Below are positions 17,349 through 26,238 of a DNA stretch of 64,000 nt, in pieces; the first letter of the stretch is position 1, and the number at the start of each line of letters is the position of its first letter. A model generated the notes under the pieces. The model worked only from the letters and a program-made list of their open reading frames with translations, searched no databases and was not told the DNA's origin. The position numbers and the translations under genes were made by a program. The DNA is from Paenibacillus crassostreae. GTDB lineage: Bacteria; Bacillota; Bacilli; Paenibacillales; Paenibacillaceae. The stretch lies in contig NZ_CP017770.1 of assembly GCF_001857945.1 (NCBI RefSeq), positions 3,100,001 through 3,164,000 of the forward strand, written 5' to 3'.

Positions 17349-18530
17349 ATGAATAGATCTCCTCAACGAGTTGCTTTTATTAACGGAGTACCAGTTGGTA
17401 AGGGGGGGATAGAAAAAGCAATTATGGATGTCTATAATGGTATAGATCAACAACAACTCCAAATAGATTTTATTGTGAGAAAACCTCAGAAAGGATACTA
17501 CCATGATGAAATTGAATCTTCTGGTGGTGAAATTATCAATATATTTGAAAATAAGAAGCATAAAGGAAATAAGAAGTGGAACGTACTCATGGACATATAT
17601 TCTGTATTCAGTTTTTATAAGAATTTGAAATCAAGAAACTGCTATAGGGTTGTTCATATTGCTCACCCTCTATTAGATGGCTTTTTAATAATAGCAGCAA
17701 AGCTAGCGGGTGTTCCAGTACGGATAGTACACAGCAATAATACAGGTATTGACGATTACACCAAAACGGGAATTACAACAAAAATTACAAGGAAATTAAG
17801 AAGATATGTGTGTAATCGGTTTGCTACCCATATATGGGGATGTTCGGAAGCTGCTTGTGAGTATTTATTTGATAAGAAAATTTTACAGGATCCACGTACA
17901 GAAATTGTCCCATATCCTGTTGTTATAAAGGATTTTAAAGATATAAAAATTGATAAAATAGAAGCTAGAGAAAAATTAGGAGTACCAACTTCTACGATTA
18001 ATTATGTGAATGTTGGCAGATACGCTACCCAAAAAAACCAAATTTTCCTGCTAGATTTTTTTGTTGAAATGTTAAGAATACGAAGCGATCTACACCTTAT
18101 GTTAACTGGCCCGGGTCCACTCGAAGATCAGATTAGGCAACGTATAAAAGATCTGAATTTAGAAAGTCATGTTACTATGCTGGATAGTGATAGTTATATT
18201 CCAGTTGTCTTAAAAGCATCGGATTATTTTTTGCTTCCTTCGATATACGAGGGATTTGGTATCGTATTGATAGAAGCACAGGCTTTAGGGATTCCATGTT
18301 TTGTCTCTGATGCATGTCAGCCTGAACCCAATGAAGGGCTAGTGGATTATATACCTCTAAATAAAGGTGCTTTATATTGGGCCGAGTATATAGTTTCTCA
18401 GATTGGTTTAATCGATAAAAGAGAAGTGGATTTATCAAATTTATTAAAATATGATGTATCAAATGTAGCGCCACGTATGCAGAGAGTTTATTTAGAGGGT
18501 ATCAAATATTCAGATGCTTCAACAAACTAA
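17349..18530 (+). CDS. GT4 family glycosyltransferase (EpsF-like)
   Basis: 393 residues, GT-B fold. It has an N-terminal glycine-rich loop (GVPVGKGGIEKAIMD), an interdomain NVGRYATQKN segment, and the GT4 donor-site signature PSIYEGFGIVLIEAQALG near residue 300 (EGFG...E). The sequence pattern resembles EpsF-like exopolysaccharide glycosyltransferases (DFIVRKPQKGYYHDEIESSGGEI region). It is a retaining transferase acting in the cytoplasm. It sits 20 bp after the second FkbM gene in the same run. The donor is not identifiable. Confidence 0.86.
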   Translation: MNRSPQRVAFINGVPVGKGGIEKAIMDVYNGIDQQQLQIDFIVRKPQKGYYHDEIESSGGEIINIFENKKHKGNKKWNVLMDIYSVFSFYKNLKSRNCYRVVHIAHPLLDGFLIIAAKLAGVPVRIVHSNNTGIDDYTKTGITTKITRKLRRYVCNRFATHIWGCSEAACEYLFDKKILQDPRTEIVPYPVVIKDFKDIKIDKIEAREKLGVPTSTINYVNVGRYATQKNQIFLLDFFVEMLRIRSDLHLMLTGPGPLEDQIRQRIKDLNLESHVTMLDSDSYIPVVLKASDYFLLPSIYEGFGIVLIEAQALGIPCFVSDACQPEPNEGLVDYIPLNKGALYWAEYIVSQIGLIDKREVDLSNLLKYDVSNVAPRMQRVYLEGIKYSDASTN

Positions 18531-18553
18531 ATTGAAAAAGTGTGGTTAATAAA

Positions 18554-19807
18554 ATGAATTATAAGATAACAGTATTTGGACTCGGCTTCGTTGGACTTAC
18601 TACAGCTCTAGCATTTGCAGAAAAGGGCCATAAAACTTATGGAATTGATGTGAATCAAGATAGATTGAATATGATTAAATCTGGTAAACTTCCTTTTGTT
18701 GAGCCAGGACTGGATGATGCGCTTCTTAGACACATTAATAATAATTTTGAAATTACTAATGAGGCAAAAGCTGCTGTAATCGAAAGTGATTTCATATTTT
18801 TATGTGTTGGAACACCTGCTGGAGAGAATGGTGAAGCAGATTTAAGGTACATTTATTCAGCGATTGATATGTTCTCTTCTCTATTAAATAATGACAAGTA
18901 TCGAACGATAGTAATAAAATCAACTATACCGCCTTCCACGACTTCAGAACGGATAATTCCTTACTTAAAGAGTAAAGAGTTAAACCCAGGAGATTTATTC
19001 AGTATTGCTAATAATCCTGAATTTTTGCGAGAAGGAAAATGCTGGGATGATATGATCAATGCGGATCGTATTGTTTGTGGAGTTTCCGATTCTCGAGGAG
19101 AAGATATGCTACGATCACTATACAGCAGATTTGAAGCACCCTTTTTTGCTGTTTCTTTAAATACCGGTGAATTTATTAAATATTTATCTAATTCACTTCT
19201 TGCCACAATGATTAGTTATGCAAATGAAATGTCAAAAATTGCAGATGTTATTGGCGATATTGAGCTTAAGGATGCTTTTGAGATTTTACATCTGGATCGT
19301 CGTTGGGGTGGTGCTTCTATGGCTTCTTATGTTTATCCAGGTTGTGGCTATGGTGGATATTGCCTTCCCAAGGATACTCAAGCATTATATGCTAAGTCAT
19401 TATCTAAAGGATATGAACCTGGGATTCTCAAGAATGTAATTGAAGTAAACAGTGCAATGCCTCAATTTATGGCAGATAAGATTATGTTGAATGCACAAGC
19501 TTCTGATAATATAGGAATTTTAGGCTTGTCTTTCAAACCCGGTTCAGATGATGTCAGAGATAGCTCTGCAGCAAAAATAATCAAATTATTATTGGCTTCT
19601 GGATATAAAAAAATATATAGCTTTGATCCTATAGCGAATAAAGGTTTTGCAGAAGAGTATGATCTAGACATAACGTATTGTAGTACGAAGGAAAATTTAT
19701 GTGAAATTGCAGATGTGCTTGTTTTAGTTACAGCATGGGATGAATTTGCCGGCATAAAAACAGAGTACCCCTTGAAAAGAATGATTGATTGTAGATATTA
19801 CTTGTGA
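18554..19807 (+). CDS. UDP-glucose/GDP-mannose dehydrogenase family protein
   Basis: 417 residues from the ATG at 18554; a GTG at 18542 is a weaker option. The NAD-binding motif VFGLGFVGL is at the N-terminus. The catalytic cysteine lies in GCGYGGYCLPKDT, near residue 269. This differs from the common GGSCFPKDT, but Cys and Lys are kept. The C-terminal domain has LGLSFKPGSDDVRDS. It oxidises a nucleotide hexose to the uronate, with UDP-glucose to UDP-glucuronate the commonest reaction. With the UXS-like SDR at 14000 it could give UDP-xylose. The family also contains UDP-ManNAc and UDP-GlcNAc dehydrogenases, so the substrate stays open. Confidence 0.88.
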   Translation: MNYKITVFGLGFVGLTTALAFAEKGHKTYGIDVNQDRLNMIKSGKLPFVEPGLDDALLRHINNNFEITNEAKAAVIESDFIFLCVGTPAGENGEADLRYIYSAIDMFSSLLNNDKYRTIVIKSTIPPSTTSERIIPYLKSKELNPGDLFSIANNPEFLREGKCWDDMINADRIVCGVSDSRGEDMLRSLYSRFEAPFFAVSLNTGEFIKYLSNSLLATMISYANEMSKIADVIGDIELKDAFEILHLDRRWGGASMASYVYPGCGYGGYCLPKDTQALYAKSLSKGYEPGILKNVIEVNSAMPQFMADKIMLNAQASDNIGILGLSFKPGSDDVRDSSAAKIIKLLLASGYKKIYSFDPIANKGFAEEYDLDITYCSTKENLCEIADVLVLVTAWDEFAGIKTEYPLKRMIDCRYYL

Positions 19808-19818
19808 GGTGTTGAATT

Positions 19819-21114
19819 TTGCCATTATTAAGCATTGTAATACCTGTCTACAATGTAGAAAACTATATCGATGAATGCCTTGAGAGCATACTTAATCAAA
19901 CCTTCTATGATTGGGAGGTCTGGTTAGTTGACAATGCCTCAACTGACAAAAGTGGAGAAATATGTAATGATTATGCCGGTAGATATACGAATATAAAAGT
20001 AATCCATCTCGAAGTAAATTTACTACCAGCAGGAGCAAGGAATGTAGGTTTACAGGCTGCAAAGGGCGAATATGTACACTTTTGTGATAGTGATGATCAT
20101 TATATAGAAGGTAGCTTCTCGCGAATTGCTACGTTGTTAAAGAGTAATTCACCAACGGTACTTATGGGGAAATTTATATGTGAACCTGAAAAAGGTGCCT
20201 ATGTAACTACTGATGTTCAACTGGATTGGGAAGTATTCAAACGAAGTGATGCAAACGGTATAGCAGAATATTTTCTTAGATTGCCAAACTTGCTGTGCAC
20301 TCCTTGGAGAATGATTGTGAAAAGGGAATTTTTAATATCAAATAATCTTACGTTTCCGGAGGGATACCATTCAGAAGATGAGGAATGGGTTCCAAAGGTT
20401 ATATGTAGTGCTGAAAGTTTTGATTTATTAACGGAACCCTTTTACTGTTATCGGCCTAGAGCGCAAGGGTCTATTACTTCAGTTAAAACTTATCATAATA
20501 GCAAGTCACATCTAGTAGTTGCTTTGAATCTACTTCGCTTTTCAGAACAGAATCAATACGAGGACTCTCGAAAGGATCTTATCTACTCAAGGGTTAGATT
20601 TCTGATTGGATTATTTTCTACACGCTGTGATACTTTGAATAGAGAACAAATTCTTGAATTAGCTGATATCATGGAACAAAGTTTAAAATCTCTGCCTATA
20701 AATAGTGATTTGTTACAACGTAATGGACTTTGGGATTTTATCAATCATTATGGTGCATATGTAGGGATTAGTCTTTATCGAATTTTTGTAATTGAAAATA
20801 CGATTCAACTAGTTCATGGGCAAGAAAGTAAGGATATATATATATTCCCTACAGGATATAATGGTGAGGCAACCGCACGTATTTTAAGAAATGCAGGTTA
20901 TAGTGTAAAGGGATTCTTAGATAATAGTGATACAAAAAATGGACACATAATAGAAGGTCTACCTGTATGTCTTCCAAATAGTATGAAAGATAAAAAAATA
21001 GAGGATATATTTGTGGTGGTATCTATTCAACAGGAAAGAACAGGTACGATATTAATGAACCAGCTTCGAGATATCGGACTCAACGATAATCAATTTACAA
21101 GAAGAATTTATTAA
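19819..21114 (+). CDS. GT2 glycosyltransferase with C-terminal Rossmann-like module
   Basis: 431 residues with a TTG start at 19819 and GAGGTG upstream. The GT2 domain occupies about 1-230, with VIPVYNVENYI, LVDNASTDKSG, AGARNVG and FCDSDDHYI (metal-binding SDD). The last 90 residues (IFPTGYNGEATARILRNAG, then GFLDNSDTKNG) form a Rossmann-like module of the same kind as at the N-terminus of the two FkbM proteins. This shared module at opposite ends of different enzymes suggests a common ligand- or partner-binding function. It is 11 bp downstream of the dehydrogenase gene. Confidence 0.84.
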   Translation: MPLLSIVIPVYNVENYIDECLESILNQTFYDWEVWLVDNASTDKSGEICNDYAGRYTNIKVIHLEVNLLPAGARNVGLQAAKGEYVHFCDSDDHYIEGSFSRIATLLKSNSPTVLMGKFICEPEKGAYVTTDVQLDWEVFKRSDANGIAEYFLRLPNLLCTPWRMIVKREFLISNNLTFPEGYHSEDEEWVPKVICSAESFDLLTEPFYCYRPRAQGSITSVKTYHNSKSHLVVALNLLRFSEQNQYEDSRKDLIYSRVRFLIGLFSTRCDTLNREQILELADIMEQSLKSLPINSDLLQRNGLWDFINHYGAYVGISLYRIFVIENTIQLVHGQESKDIYIFPTGYNGEATARILRNAGYSVKGFLDNSDTKNGHIIEGLPVCLPNSMKDKKIEDIFVVVSIQQERTGTILMNQLRDIGLNDNQFTRRIY

Positions 21115-21149
21115 GTCTGTCGCCCTTATATAAAACAAGAATAGATGGG

Positions 21150-22097
21150 ATGAGTAGAGTGAGTAAATCACAGAAGATTAGCGTTATTATGACCACATAT
21201 AATCGCAGTTACTTTTTGCCACAAGCTATAGAGGGTATACTTTCTCAAACATTCGATGATTTTGAATTCATACTAGTTAATAATGGTTCAACTGATGAAA
21301 GTGCTGAGATTTGTCGGAAATATGCTGAAATAGACCATAGGATCAAAATTATAGAAATTTTTGAAAACAAGGGTGCATCTAGTGGTAAAAATAAAGGCAT
21401 CGCAGCAGCTACTAGTGAATATATAACAATTGTTGATGACGACGACTATTGTGAACCAGGGATGCTTGAGTTTTTATGGAATTTATCTCAAAAGTATTCT
21501 GCCGATATATCCATGTGCGGTAGCTGGAATAATATTGAGGGTGAACTAGAACCATACTTTATCTTTGATGAACTTCTTGTTCTTGATCGAGTTGAGGGTC
21601 TTAATGAACTTTTATTAAGAGAAAAATATAATGTCGCGCCACCCACAAAATTGTTCAGAAAAATTTTATTTGAGGGAATTCAATTTCAAGATAATGTATT
21701 AGTGGATGATATTCATATCATCTATAAAGTATTTGCTAATGCGGACGTTGTGGTTGCCCATGGGAAACCACTTTATATTTTCAGAAAGCATGAAGGCAAT
21801 ATGACAAGTTTTATTCAAACAAACAAAATTCCTCCTGCCCTTTTGAGTGAGTATTTATCAGCTTTTTGTGAACGAACTGAGTATTTATCTAAGAAAGTAC
21901 CCGATATTGCTCCTAGAGCGAAATACTCTGAGCTGTCATATATGATTTCGATGTGCGATAAGCTTTCCAATTCTACAGAATGTGTAGAATTATTTAATTC
22001 TATGAAAATGATATTAAGAAAAAATTATAATGAGCTAATGAGCAGTTTGTTTACAACAGATAGAGAAAAATCAATTCTTAGAGACTTACTGGCATAG
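21150..22097 (+). CDS. GT2 family glycosyltransferase
   Basis: 315 residues; the start could instead be the GTG at 21159. GT-A domain with VIMTTYNRSYFLPQAIEG, LVNNGSTDESAEI, and IVDDDDYCEP as the metal-binding acidic motif. No TPR or extra domain is visible. It is the last gene of the glycan run, 35 bp after the preceding GT2 gene. A change of gene class follows (csp, hpf, secA), so this marks the island's downstream edge. The substrate is unknown. Confidence 0.83.
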   Translation: MSRVSKSQKISVIMTTYNRSYFLPQAIEGILSQTFDDFEFILVNNGSTDESAEICRKYAEIDHRIKIIEIFENKGASSGKNKGIAAATSEYITIVDDDDYCEPGMLEFLWNLSQKYSADISMCGSWNNIEGELEPYFIFDELLVLDRVEGLNELLLREKYNVAPPTKLFRKILFEGIQFQDNVLVDDIHIIYKVFANADVVVAHGKPLYIFRKHEGNMTSFIQTNKIPPALLSEYLSAFCERTEYLSKKVPDIAPRAKYSELSYMISMCDKLSNSTECVELFNSMKMILRKNYNELMSSLFTTDREKSILRDLLA

Positions 22098-22162
22098 TGA
22101 ATTCCTACGGAAGCTACTCTGAATGGATTGGTAAAATTCGAGGTTTTTATTCGGTATTACAA

Positions 22163-22192
22163 TTGACAATCCTTACCTTAAGGTGATATATT
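22163..22192 (+). promoter_or_regulatory. Sigma-A promoter of the cold-shock gene
   Basis: TTGACA (22163-22168), 18-nt spacer, TATATT (22187-22192). The 5' leader would be about 45-50 nt. It includes a small dyad, AAGTAAGCGCTTGCTTAA (22198-22215), just after the predicted start. Confidence 0.75.
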
Positions 22193-22246
22193 CAGAAAGT
22201 AAGCGCTTGCTTAATCCATCTTTAAAAACGAAGGGAATGTTTATTT

Positions 22247-22444
22247 ATGCAAGGTAAAGTGAAATGGTTTAACGCAGAAAAAGGTTATGGTTTCTTGGAA
22301 ACAACTGAAGGTGGCGATGTATTCGTACATTTCTCCGCAATTCAAACAGACGGTTTCAAATCTTTGGATGAAGGTCAAGAAGTTGAATTCGATGTTGTAG
22401 ATGGCGCTCGCGGACCGCAAGCAGCTAATGTAGTTAAATTATAA
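22247..22444 (+). CDS. Cold-shock domain protein
   Basis: 65 residues, the standard CspA/CspB size. It is a single-stranded nucleic-acid-binding beta-barrel acting as an RNA chaperone. RNP1 (KGYGFLE, about 13-19) and RNP2 (VFVHFSAI, about 27-34) are both intact. It is monocistronic, with its own consensus promoter and a downstream terminator. It lies between the glycan island and hpf. Confidence 0.95.
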   Translation: MQGKVKWFNAEKGYGFLETTEGGDVFVHFSAIQTDGFKSLDEGQEVEFDVVDGARGPQAANVVKL

Positions 22445-22506
22445 TCCATCCGGCAGTGGGCCGACCTATATAATGGTTTGGTGGTAGCAATTATAGTGAA
22501 TTAACA

Positions 22507-22537
22507 AGGTTCCTGAAACTCTTCAGGGCCTTTTTTT
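22507..22537 (+). terminator. Rho-independent terminator after csp
   Basis: Hairpin CCTGAA-ACTC-TTCAGG followed by GCC and seven T residues. Confidence 0.8.
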
Positions 22538-22608
22538 AATATTCTCTGGTTCGTGAGGCTACGTATTGGTTAAGAATCTGAATACTGGTTATTCGCCAAA
22601 TAACCTTT

Positions 22609-22637
22609 TTACTTAGCGTTAACAAATGTGATATAAT
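22609..22637 (+). promoter_or_regulatory. Putative promoter of hpf
   Basis: A perfect TATAAT at 22632-22637 with a weak -35 (TTACTT, 22609-22614) at 17-nt spacing. The start codon follows about 30 nt after the -10. A stress-sigma promoter, as known for B. subtilis hpf, was not recognised. Confidence 0.45.
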
Positions 22638-22666
22638 GGTTATGCAAAGCAAAGGAGGAGTGCCTT

Positions 22667-23221
22667 ATGAATTTCAGTATTCGAGGTCAACAAATTGAAG
22701 TGACAGATGCTTTGAGGGAGTATGTTGATAAAAAGTTCAGCAGACTTACGAAGTATTTCGATGCACCCCTTATGTCAGATGGAAATGTTACCTTAGGTGT
22801 TACTCGAGGATTACACAGGGTAGAGGTTACCATCCCGTTGCCGGGCGTCTTGCTTCGCGCAGAAGATCGTAGTGATGATATGTATTCATCCATCGACGCT
22901 GTCGTGGACAAGCTTGAACGTCAGATTCGCAAGTACAAGACGAAGCTTAACCGTAAGTTCCGTCAAGATGGAAGTCTCAAGACACTATTCAGCGATGTGT
23001 CGGGTGCAGCAGGCTCGATTGTAAATGGTGAAATAGAAGATGAGTTGGAAGTCGTACGTACGAAGCGGTTTTTCCTTAAACCCATGGATGTTGAAGAAGC
23101 TATTCTTCAAATGAATATGGTAGGCCATAATTTCTTTGTATTCTCAAATATTGATAACCAAGCAGTGAATGTCGTGTACAAGCGTAATGATGGTAAGTAT
23201 GGTTTAATCGAGCAAGATTAA
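22667..23221 (+). CDS. hpf: Ribosome hibernation promoting factor, long form
   Basis: 184 residues, the length of long HPF. The N-terminal S30AE domain (about 1-100: FSIRGQQIEVTDALREYV) binds the 30S decoding region. A linker leads to the C-terminal domain (about 125-184: VVRTKRFFLKPMDVEEAILQM), which dimerises ribosomes to 100S. The AAAGGAGG site is strong. In B. subtilis the homologue (yvyD) lies between the fliD-fliS-fliT flagellar genes and secA; here secA also follows. A strong terminator separates the two. Confidence 0.95.
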   Translation: MNFSIRGQQIEVTDALREYVDKKFSRLTKYFDAPLMSDGNVTLGVTRGLHRVEVTIPLPGVLLRAEDRSDDMYSSIDAVVDKLERQIRKYKTKLNRKFRQDGSLKTLFSDVSGAAGSIVNGEIEDELEVVRTKRFFLKPMDVEEAILQMNMVGHNFFVFSNIDNQAVNVVYKRNDGKYGLIEQD

Positions 23222-23288
23222 TTAGACTTAATTCAATTCATTTAACAGTTCACAGTCGGAAAAGTTCATCTATTGGTAAATTTTATTA

Positions 23289-23323
23289 AAAGAGTCCTAT
23301 CCGTGCAACGGATAGGACTCTTT
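23289..23323 (+). terminator. Rho-independent terminator after hpf
   Basis: A perfect 15-bp stem (AAAGAGTCCTATCCG / CGGATAGGACTCTTT) with a 5-nt loop. Confidence 0.85.
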
Positions 23324-23537
23324 CTGCGTATATACTATAGATCATGAACAAAGTGAAACAGACTTTTGTGTATTTAGATCTCTTTTAAATGTAAAGAAGA
23401 GACAACCTTTGTTGCGGCATTCGTTGCAAACTGATACAATTTATGCAAACCAATCATTTACGGAATCAATTTCATTATTAACCCTTGGAGTGTGTGAAGT
23501 TGGTTCTACCATCTGTTTTGAACGAAAGGGGTTAACC
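23324..23537 (+). promoter_or_regulatory. secA upstream region with putative promoter
   Basis: After the hpf terminator, a likely sigma-A promoter is TTGCGG (23412-23417), 17-nt spacer, TACAAT (23435-23440). The secA start is about 95 nt further on. No leader peptide or other gene is evident in the 316-bp hpf-secA gap. Confidence 0.5.
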
Positions 23538-26045
23538 ATGTTAGGACTTGTAAAGAAAATCTTCGGCGACACCAACGAACGTGATGTCAAACGTCTCATG
23601 AAGACGGTCGAACTAATCAACCAAATGGAACCAGAATTTATTGCTCTCTCGGACGAACAATTGAAGGCGAAGACGGATGAATTCCGTGATCGCATTGCCA
23701 AAGGTGAAACGATAGACGAGATTCTGCCGGAAGCTTTCGCAACGGTTCGTGAAGCTGCTAAGCGTACACTGAACATGCGCCACTTCGATGTACAATTAAT
23801 TGGAGGTATGGCACTTCATGAGGGCAGAATATCCGAGATGAAGACCGGTGAAGGTAAGACTCTAGTAGGAACTCTTCCAGTCTATTTGAATGCACTGTTG
23901 GGTCAAGGTATTCATGTGGTCACAGTTAATGATTATTTGGCACAACGGGATAGCCAGCAGATGGGACTTATATATGAATTTCTTGGAATGACGGTCGGGG
24001 TTAACCTGAACGGCATGGACCATGCGGATAAACAATTGGCTTATGCATGTGATATTACTTATGGTACGAACAATGAGTTCGGATTCGATTATTTGCGTGA
24101 TAATATGGTGTTATATAAAGAACAAATGGTACAACGTCCATTGTATTTCTGCGTGATTGATGAAGTCGATTCAATCCTTGTAGATGAAGCGCGTACGCCG
24201 TTAATTATTTCTGGACAAGCTGAGAAGTCGACGGAGCTGTATTACGCAGCAGATCGCTTTGTGAAGCGCCTTACAGCCGAAGAGGACTTTAACGTTGATA
24301 TTAAAGTGAAGTCCGTTGCTCTTACAGAAAAAGGGGCAGGCATTGCAGAGAAAGCTTTCGGTATCGAGAATCTATACGATCACGCTAATGTGACGTTGAA
24401 TCACCATATCGTACAAGCTTTAAAAGCAAATGTGATCATGCGTCTTGATGTGGACTATGTTGTTGCAGAAGAAGAAATCATGATCGTAGATGAATTTACA
24501 GGTCGCCTAATGCAGGGGCGTCGTTATAGTGACGGCTTGCATCAAGCCATTGAAGCGAAGGAAGGCCTGGAAGTACAGAACGAGAGCATGACCTTGGCTA
24601 CAATTACGTTCCAGAACTATTTCCGGATGTATCGTAAGCTTGCAGGGATGACAGGTACGGCGAAGACTGAGGAAGAAGAATTTAAGAAGATTTATGGCTT
24701 AGAAGTTCTTCAAGTTCCAACGAATAAACCAAACCAACGTCAAGATATGCCTGATATCGTCTATAAGAGCGAGAAGGGTAAGTTCACAGCTGTAGTTGAG
24801 GAAATTGTTGAGAGACATAAGAAGAACCAACCGGTATTGGTCGGTACGATCTCGATCGAGAATTCAGAGCTTGTCTCTGAGATGTTGAAGCGTAAAGGCG
24901 TGAAGCATCGCGTTCTTAATGCGAAATACCATGCTGAAGAAGCGGAAATTGTATCACAAGCTGGACAATCAGGTATAGTAACAATCGCTACAAATATGGC
25001 TGGACGGGGAACGGACATCATTCTTGGTGATGGTGTGTCAGAAGTCGGTGGACTGCATATTATTGGTACAGAACGTCATGAATCTCGTCGTATTGATAAT
25101 CAGCTACGTGGACGGGCAGGACGTCAGGGTGACCCTGGATCAACGCAATTCTACTTGTCTTTGGGCGATGAATTAATGAAACGTTTCGGAGCTGATAATG
25201 TTCTGAATATGATGGATCGTCTTGGATTCGAAGAAGATCAACCGATTGAGAGCAAGATGATTACGCGCGCAGTTGAATCTGCTCAGAAGCGTGTAGAAGG
25301 TAACAACTTCGATGCGCGGAAGAACGTACTACAATATGATGACGTGATGAATCAACAACGAGAGATTATTTATAAGCAACGTCGTGAAATTCTCGAATCA
25401 GAGAATATTAAGAACGTTGTTATGGAAATGATCAAGAACGTGATTGATCGTGTGGTTACTGCACATTGTATTGATGACATTCCTGAGAATTGGGAACTAC
25501 AAGAAGTTGCAGATTACGTAAATAGTAAGCTTCTAGATGAAGGAAGAGTTACACGTGATGATCTATGGGCTAAAGAGATCGAAGACATGGTTGAGTATAT
25601 CTTCCAACTGGTTGAGACGAAATACAATGATCGTGAAGAGCGTATTGGTTCTGAACTCGTACGTGAATTCGAGAAAGTTATCGTACTTCGCTCTGTAGAT
25701 AGTAAATGGATGAATCATATTGATGCGATGGATCAGCTCCGTCAAGGGATTCATTTACGCGCTTATGGCGGTACAGATCCGTTACGCGAATATCAATTTG
25801 AAGGCTTCGAAATGTTTAATGATATGACTGCTAATATTCAGGAAGAAGTAGCAACATACATTATGAAGGCACAGATTGAAGGTAATCAGGAACGGCAAGC
25901 GGTTGTTGATGAGAAGAAAGTATCAACCAATGGTGAACCAGCTGAGAAGAATCCGGTGCACGTGGGTGAGCAAATCGGTCGTAACGATCCATGCCCATGT
26001 GGTAGCGGTAAGAAATATAAACAGTGTCATGGTCAATCATCATAA
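23538..26045 (+). CDS. secA: Preprotein translocase ATPase SecA
   Basis: 835 residues from the ATG at 23538 (GAAAGGGG site). The frame is open further upstream, but a 43-residue extension would include promoter DNA and is not family-like. SecA drives protein export through SecYEG. Visible features are the N-terminus [17 protein letters not shown], Walker [42 protein letters not shown], and the C-terminal zinc motif [13 protein letters not shown], which binds SecB or ribosomes in other species. Length and motifs are normal. prfB follows, as in B. subtilis. Confidence 0.97.
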   Translation: MLGLVKKIFGDTNERDVKRLMKTVELINQMEPEFIALSDEQLKAKTDEFRDRIAKGETIDEILPEAFATVREAAKRTLNMRHFDVQLIGGMALHEGRISEMKTGEGKTLVGTLPVYLNALLGQGIHVVTVNDYLAQRDSQQMGLIYEFLGMTVGVNLNGMDHADKQLAYACDITYGTNNEFGFDYLRDNMVLYKEQMVQRPLYFCVIDEVDSILVDEARTPLIISGQAEKSTELYYAADRFVKRLTAEEDFNVDIKVKSVALTEKGAGIAEKAFGIENLYDHANVTLNHHIVQALKANVIMRLDVDYVVAEEEIMIVDEFTGRLMQGRRYSDGLHQAIEAKEGLEVQNESMTLATITFQNYFRMYRKLAGMTGTAKTEEEEFKKIYGLEVLQVPTNKPNQRQDMPDIVYKSEKGKFTAVVEEIVERHKKNQPVLVGTISIENSELVSEMLKRKGVKHRVLNAKYHAEEAEIVSQAGQSGIVTIATNMAGRGTDIILGDGVSEVGGLHIIGTERHESRRIDNQLRGRAGRQGDPGSTQFYLSLGDELMKRFGADNVLNMMDRLGFEEDQPIESKMITRAVESAQKRVEGNNFDARKNVLQYDDVMNQQREIIYKQRREILESENIKNVVMEMIKNVIDRVVTAHCIDDIPENWELQEVADYVNSKLLDEGRVTRDDLWAKEIEDMVEYIFQLVETKYNDREERIGSELVREFEKVIVLRSVDSKWMNHIDAMDQLRQGIHLRAYGGTDPLREYQFEGFEMFNDMTANIQEEVATYIMKAQIEGNQERQAVVDEKKVSTNGEPAEKNPVHVGEQIGRNDPCPCGSGKKYKQCHGQSS

Positions 26046-26120
26046 AATGGAATAAGATGTTCAGGAAATAAATGAAGAACAGTACGAGTGCGATGACTCC
26101 CTTAATTCTAGGAGGTTCGG

Positions 26121-26162
26121 ATGTGGCGATCATTCTCGGCAAGGGATTGGTTACGCTACTAA
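26121..26162 (+). CDS. Possible 13-residue leader ORF between secA and prfB
   Basis: TAGGAGG is followed by ATG at 26121, encoding MWRSFSARDWLRY and a TAA. A GTG at 26124 in another frame is also well spaced and would give a 19-residue peptide. The ribosome binding site is the strongest thing in this otherwise empty 193-bp gap. After the TAA, the +1 frame continues for about 18 codons (KEPSAELRDFVIMRCCSI). Whether anything is translated cannot be judged from one sequence. Confidence 0.25.
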   Translation: MWRSFSARDWLRY

Positions 26163-26238
26163 AGAGCCTTCTGCTGAATTGAGGGATTTTGTAATCATGA
26201 GGTGCTGTTCTATTTAATGAAGAGGTGACGAGAATATT

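Noticed and set aside
22198..22215. Possible CcpA (cre) site in the csp leader
   Set aside because: The dyad AAGTAAGCGCTTGCTTAA does not fit the cre consensus at several core positions.
23409..23537. In-frame upstream extension of secA
   Set aside because: It would include the predicted promoter and lacks family similarity; the ATG at 23538 has a good ribosome binding site and a canonical SecA N-terminus.
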